DNA from: DATDCY01 sp031406795 [NCBI: Candidatus Rokuibacteriota bacterium]
Lineage (GTDB): Bacteria > JAUVQV01
Direction of reading: 5' to 3'
Length of the DNA: 53,457 bases
Assembly: GCA_031406795.1 (NCBI GenBank)
Contig: JANOHV010000208.1
Coordinates: 1 to 53,457 of the forward strand
The notes under the pieces were generated by a model. It searched no databases. It had not been told where the DNA came from and saw only the letters and a list, made by a program, of their open reading frames with translations. Positions within the stretch are counted from its first letter, which is position 1, and every line of letters begins with the position of its first letter. Positions 50,709 through 53,457 of this stretch are shown here, piece by piece. Position numbers and translations under genes: made by a program.

Positions 50709-52313
50709 TCACAGCGGATAGGCGCGCTCGGCGATCTTTGCCAGACAGTGCTCGATCGGCCGCGTCGTGTCCACACGCTCGGCCTCGGGCCAGGGATCGA
50801 ACGTGCGCCGCATCGACCGATAGACTTCCCAGCCGGCGTCGGAGGGCCCCGCGTAGCCGGGCAGTGAGCGGGATTTCAGCCGCTCGCGTGCGACTTTCAC
50901 GGGGCAGCCGCACTCCACGGCGACCAGCACTCCTCCCACGGCCCGCGCCAGCCCCGCGGCGCGCCGGCGGTCCGCCGCCCGGCCGAAGGTCGCATCGAGC
51001 ACGACGCTGTGCCCGGCGCGCAGCTGCCGTTCGGCCTGAACGAATAGCTCGCGATAGGTCAAATCGGTCATGCCGGCGGCGTAGATCCCGGCGCCGACCG
51101 CCGCGGGGCGCCGCTCCCCCGGGTCGGCTCCGGCCAGGCCCTTGCGCAACAGATCCGAGGCGATGCAGTCGGCGCCGATGCGCCCGGCCAGCGCGTGGGC
51201 GATCGTGCTCTTGCCGCTGCCCGGCAGGCCGCCGACGATGATCAGCCGCGGCCGCGCGTCGCGTCGAGCCAGCTCGCGCGCGAGGCGGAAATAGCTCCTC
51301 GCGCGGCGCGCGGCCGTCCGCTTGTGCGCCGCCGGTATGCCCGGGTCGGCGAGCCGGAAGCTCTCGACCTTCTCGCGCACGACCGCGCGGTAGCAGGCGT
51401 AGAACGGGACGAGCAGCCGCACCTCCCAGTCGCCGGTGCGGCGCAGGTACTCGTCCATCAGGGCCGTCGCCAGGTCCGGGCGCCGGTGGTGGAGCAGGTC
51501 CATGTACAGAAAGGCGATGTCGGCGGCCACGTCGCACTGGCGCAGACGATCGGAGAACTCGATGCAGTCGTAGATCCGCACCCGCGAGCGCTCGATGCTG
51601 ACGTGCTCGGCGTGCAGGTCGCCGTGCCCGTCGCGGATGCGCCCCTCGCGTGTCCGCTTCTCCAGCAGCGCGCGCCGGCGCTCGAGGAAGTCGTGGTTGT
51701 AGTCCCAGACCAGCAGGTAGTCCCCGCCGCTCACGGTTCTTTCAAGGAAGGGGAGTGTCTCCCGGAAGTTCTCCCGCAGGTTCTCGGCGAGCACCGCGAC
51801 CCGCCGCCAGCGCGGCGCCGCCGGCGCCGCTCGCGCGTGAAACGCGGCGATCCGCCGCGCGACCCGGCGCAGATCGGCGGCATCCGCCGCGCCCCGGGCC
51901 AGCAGTGACGTGAGCAGACGCGCTTGCGGCAGCAGGCGCATGACGACCGCGTAGTCGACGATTTGGCCGGGCGGGGTCAGGGAGAATCCTCCTCGTCCGG
52001 GGACAGATTTCAAATCTGTACCCTTTGCGTAGACGGGGACAGTTCCCAGGTACAACCCCGGCGCCAGCCGGCGATTCAACGTGATCTCCCGGCGGCAGGC
52101 CTGCGCGCGCTTGCGCAGCGTCGAGAAGTCGAGAAAGCCGAAGTTCACTGGTTTCTTGACCTTGTAGACCCGGTCCCCTGCGATGAAGACCCACGAGACG
52201 TGCGTCTGCACCAACCGCACGCGGCCGGGCCGGCGCGGATAAAACTCCGGCCGGAGCATCGCGCGCACAAGGGGCTGCGGCTGTTCGGGTCGGGTCTGCG
52301 GTGCGCTGACCAT
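50709..52313 (-). CDS. Aminoglycoside-phosphotransferase-like/P-loop kinase fusion
   Basis: 534 residues; ATG 52313 with GGAGGG 4-5 bp upstream. The N-terminal half (1 to about 345) is an APH/choline-kinase-like fold with the catalytic loop GHGDLHAEHV and the metal Asp in DVAADIAFLYMDL. The C-terminal half (about 360-534) is a P-loop kinase with GGLPGSGKST and a lid-like arginine region. Such fusions are widespread and their substrate is unknown. Residues about 98-110 (KGTDLKSVPG) are encoded by a dispersed palindrome inserted in frame. Confidence 0.85.
   Translation of the reverse strand: MVSAPQTRPEQPQPLVRAMLRPEFYPRRPGRVRLVQTHVSWVFIAGDRVYKVKKPVNFGFLDFSTLRKRAQACRREITLNRRLAPGLYLGTVPVYAKGTDLKSVPGRGGFSLTPPGQIVDYAVVMRLLPQARLLTSLLARGAADAADLRRVARRIAAFHARAAPAAPRWRRVAVLAENLRENFRETLPFLERTVSGGDYLLVWDYNHDFLERRRALLEKRTREGRIRDGHGDLHAEHVSIERSRVRIYDCIEFSDRLRQCDVAADIAFLYMDLLHHRRPDLATALMDEYLRRTGDWEVRLLVPFYACYRAVVREKVESFRLADPGIPAAHKRTAARRARSYFRLARELARRDARPRLIIVGGLPGSGKSTIAHALAGRIGADCIASDLLRKGLAGADPGERRPAAVGAGIYAAGMTDLTYRELFVQAERQLRAGHSVVLDATFGRAADRRRAAGLARAVGGVLVAVECGCPVKVARERLKSRSLPGYAGPSDAGWEVYRSMRRTFDPWPEAERVDTTRPIEHCLAKIAERAYPL
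51999..52047. repeat. In-frame palindromic insert in the kinase-fusion gene
   Basis: GGGGACAGATTTCAAATCTG then TACCC (51999-52023) holds the perfect ACAGATTT-C-AAATCTGT palindrome (52003-52019). GGGGACAGTTCCC follows at 52035-52047. I recall both as small repeats common in environmental bacterial genomes. They keep the reading frame. Confidence 0.72.
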
Positions 52314-52406
52314 GTACCCTCCGTTGACGCCTGTATGATACATTCTACCCCAGCACGGGGGATTTCTCCCCCCCAGAGCACTGCAGTCGTGTGGAGGATG
52401 CGCCCG

Positions 52407-52574
52407 ATGACGCTCGTCAAGAAATCCCAGCCGAAGGAGCGGCCGTGCCTCATCTGCGGCAAGCCCTCGTTCCAGACGATCTGCCCGAGCTGCCAGGCGC
52501 GCATCCAGGGAGAGGCGATCGAGAAGAAGACCGTAATCGAGAAGAAGGGGCGGACGGAGCAGGGACGGCAGTAA
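52407..52574 (+). CDS. Small zinc-ribbon protein
   Basis: 55 residues from ATG 52407 with GGAGG 9 bp upstream. Two CxxC knuckles (CLIC and CPSC) 10 residues apart, then a charged helix rich in Lys and Glu (EAIEKKTVIEKKGRTEQ). Small proteins of this type are common in deltaproteobacteria; the function is unknown. Divergent from the kinase-fusion gene. Confidence 0.72.
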   Translation: MTLVKKSQPKERPCLICGKPSFQTICPSCQARIQGEAIEKKTVIEKKGRTEQGRQ

Positions 52575-52769
52575 GGCGTGCGCCGCGCGTCGGCGGGGTC
52601 GCCGTCCGGACGATCTCGCAACCCTCCTGCCCGACATCAGGTATATAAATGTGAAGTTGTTGAGTTTTCTTCAGCGCCGGGGTGCTGAGAAACGGCGGAA
52701 GCGCGGTGGAGTTTGGACTTCGAATGGATGGAAGTACTCGATGACGGACGTCTGGGCCTGCCCGCCCGC

Positions 52770-53279
52770 ATGATTCCGGGCAGAGGGCCCGGCGATCAGG
52801 CAGGGGCCACCCTTGTGGAGATCGGGGTCGTCCTCGCGGTGCTGGGGGTGCTCTTGTCCCTGGGCCTGCCTTCCCTGAAGGGGTGGAAGGAGTCGATGGA
52901 CTTGCGGAACGCGGCAGCCGAAGTATCGGACGTCATGCTCGCGTCGAGGACGAAAGCCATCGTCGAACGGCGGACGTACACCGTGAGCGCGGATGAGACC
53001 GCGGACACCCTCGCCGTCGCACCTGCCGGACGGACCGACCATTTGCCGGGCTCCGTCGATCTCTACATCGACAACAGCGATCCCGACTGTCTTTCGCTGT
53101 CCTCCCGGAACATCGATTTCCGGCCGAACAGCACGGCCGACGCCGTCGGATTCGAGGCCGTCTACCTCAGGAGCAAGAGCGCAAGGGTTCAGGTGCGCTA
53201 CCGGATCAAAGTCCTCGGCGCGGCGGCCAAGGTCAGCGTGGAGCGGTGGTTGGGGGGAGCATGGGTCGGCGCGTACTGA
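52770..53279 (+). CDS. Type IV pseudopilin, GspH/FimT-like
   Basis: 169 residues if started at ATG 52770. The prepilin peptidase site reads QAG|ATLVEI with the conserved Glu at +5, followed by a 20-residue hydrophobic helix (VVLAVLGVLLSLGLPSL). The GspH/FimT pattern of a hydrophobic helix followed by VMLASRTKAIVER fits a minor pseudopilin. No ribosome site before 52770; TTG 52713 or ATG 52728 are in-frame alternatives. Its stop overlaps the next gene, the usual order in pilin clusters. Confidence 0.75.
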   Translation: MIPGRGPGDQAGATLVEIGVVLAVLGVLLSLGLPSLKGWKESMDLRNAAAEVSDVMLASRTKAIVERRTYTVSADETADTLAVAPAGRTDHLPGSVDLYIDNSDPDCLSLSSRNIDFRPNSTADAVGFEAVYLRSKSARVQVRYRIKVLGAAAKVSVERWLGGAWVGAY

Positions 53280-53457
53280 GGTCGCGGGGTCTCCCGGGCG
53301 AGTCACAGCGCGGGTTCACCATGATCGAGATCATGATCGCGATGGTGATCACGATCACGGTGATGCTGGCCAACTTCTACCTGTTCGACATCTCCCGGAA
53401 GAACCTCGCCCGGAGCCGGGCCCTGACCGCCGCGACGAACCTGGCCACGAACAAGCT
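53261..53457 (+). CDS. Pseudopilin (PilV/PilW-like), N-terminus only
   Basis: 65 residues are visible before the window ends. The leader MGRRVLRSRGLPGESQRG ends at G|FTMIEIMIA, a typical type III signal with Glu at +5, then a hydrophobic helix. GGGGGGAG lies just before ATG 53261, which overlaps the GspH/FimT-like stop by 19 bp. Second gene of a minor pilin operon. Confidence 0.82.
   Translation, partial: MGRRVLRSRGLPGESQRGFTMIEIMIAMVITITVMLANFYLFDISRKNLARSRALTAATNLATNK

Noticed and set aside
50709-52637. Longer form of the APH/kinase fusion starting near 52637
   Set aside because: The extra N-terminus is antisense to the small zinc-ribbon gene; ATG 52313 has a ribosome site and a normal family start.

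Overview
This is a high-GC bacterial chromosome segment from a Gram-negative anaerobe that respires sulfite or sulfate. The Gram-negative call rests on a complete Tol-Pal cluster, several lipoproteins and a Tat-exported respiratory subunit. The respiratory call rests on one contiguous locus holding dsrMKJOP, dsrC, dsrAB, dsrD and a dsrL-like gene, with siroheme genes just downstream. The mix of haem genes, the dsr genes and the dispersed palindromic repeats suggests a Desulfobacterota/deltaproteobacterium-like organism. That placement is inference: there is no rRNA, and I see no tRNA.

Layout. 1-4.7 kb (minus): a truncated Ycf46-type AAA ATPase and a helicase-exonuclease fusion resembling MrfA plus MrfB. 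4.7-6.4 kb: a VapBC-like toxin-antitoxin pair beside an orphan C-terminal piece of a type I restriction HsdR subunit. 6.6-12.6 kb: a thioredoxin/TPR protein, the arginine genes argF-argG-argH, and a formylglycine-generating-enzyme-like lipoprotein. 12.7-17.7 kb (minus): haem genes (a radical SAM AhbC/NirJ-like protein, hemE, hemH, a HemY-like oxidase) and a small zinc/lysine-rich protein. 17.8-24.9 kb (minus): tolQ-tolR-tolA-tolB-pal, a LysM coiled-coil lipoprotein and a TPR protein. 25.1-38.7 kb (plus): nth, a receiver-less sigma54 activator, a degenerate receiver-like protein, an RsbRD-type protein, then dsrMKJOP, dsrC, a HEAT protein, dsrA, dsrB, dsrD and dsrL. 38.7-39.2 kb: terminator, long fold-back and tandem repeats. 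39.2-44.0 kb: a double gamma-glutamylcyclotransferase-like protein, the siroheme genes sirC-cobA-dsrN, a broken TlpA-like gene and a zinc-ribbon protein. 44.2-49.1 kb (minus): pstS-pstC-pstA-pstB1-pstB2-phoU. 49.2-53.5 kb: a CorC/HlyC-family membrane protein, repeats, an APH/P-loop kinase fusion, a mini zinc ribbon, and the start of a type IV pseudopilin cluster.

The most interesting signal is regulatory. Upstream of the dsr genes there are two sigma54 (-24/-12) promoters with perfect GG-N10-GC geometry. Each is preceded, about 100-130 bp upstream, by a pair of CTGAC-N5-GTCAG palindromes (one of the four is degenerate). The gene directly upstream encodes a sigma54 activator made only of the AAA+ and Fis-type DNA-binding parts, and the first gene it would control is a receiver-like protein without the phosphorylation residues. 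This reads as a self-contained control module for sulfite respiration.

A second notable system is the phosphate transporter. It has two adjacent PstB ATPases whose motif losses are complementary: PstB1 keeps LSGGQ but lacks the Q- and H-loop residues, and PstB2 keeps those but lacks LSGGQ. This predicts an obligate heterodimer with one working ATP site.

Several dispersed repeat families run through the window. Some overlap the 3' ends of minus-strand genes (hemE, the cyclotransferase, phoU), and two lie in frame inside genes (dsrN and the APH/kinase fusion).
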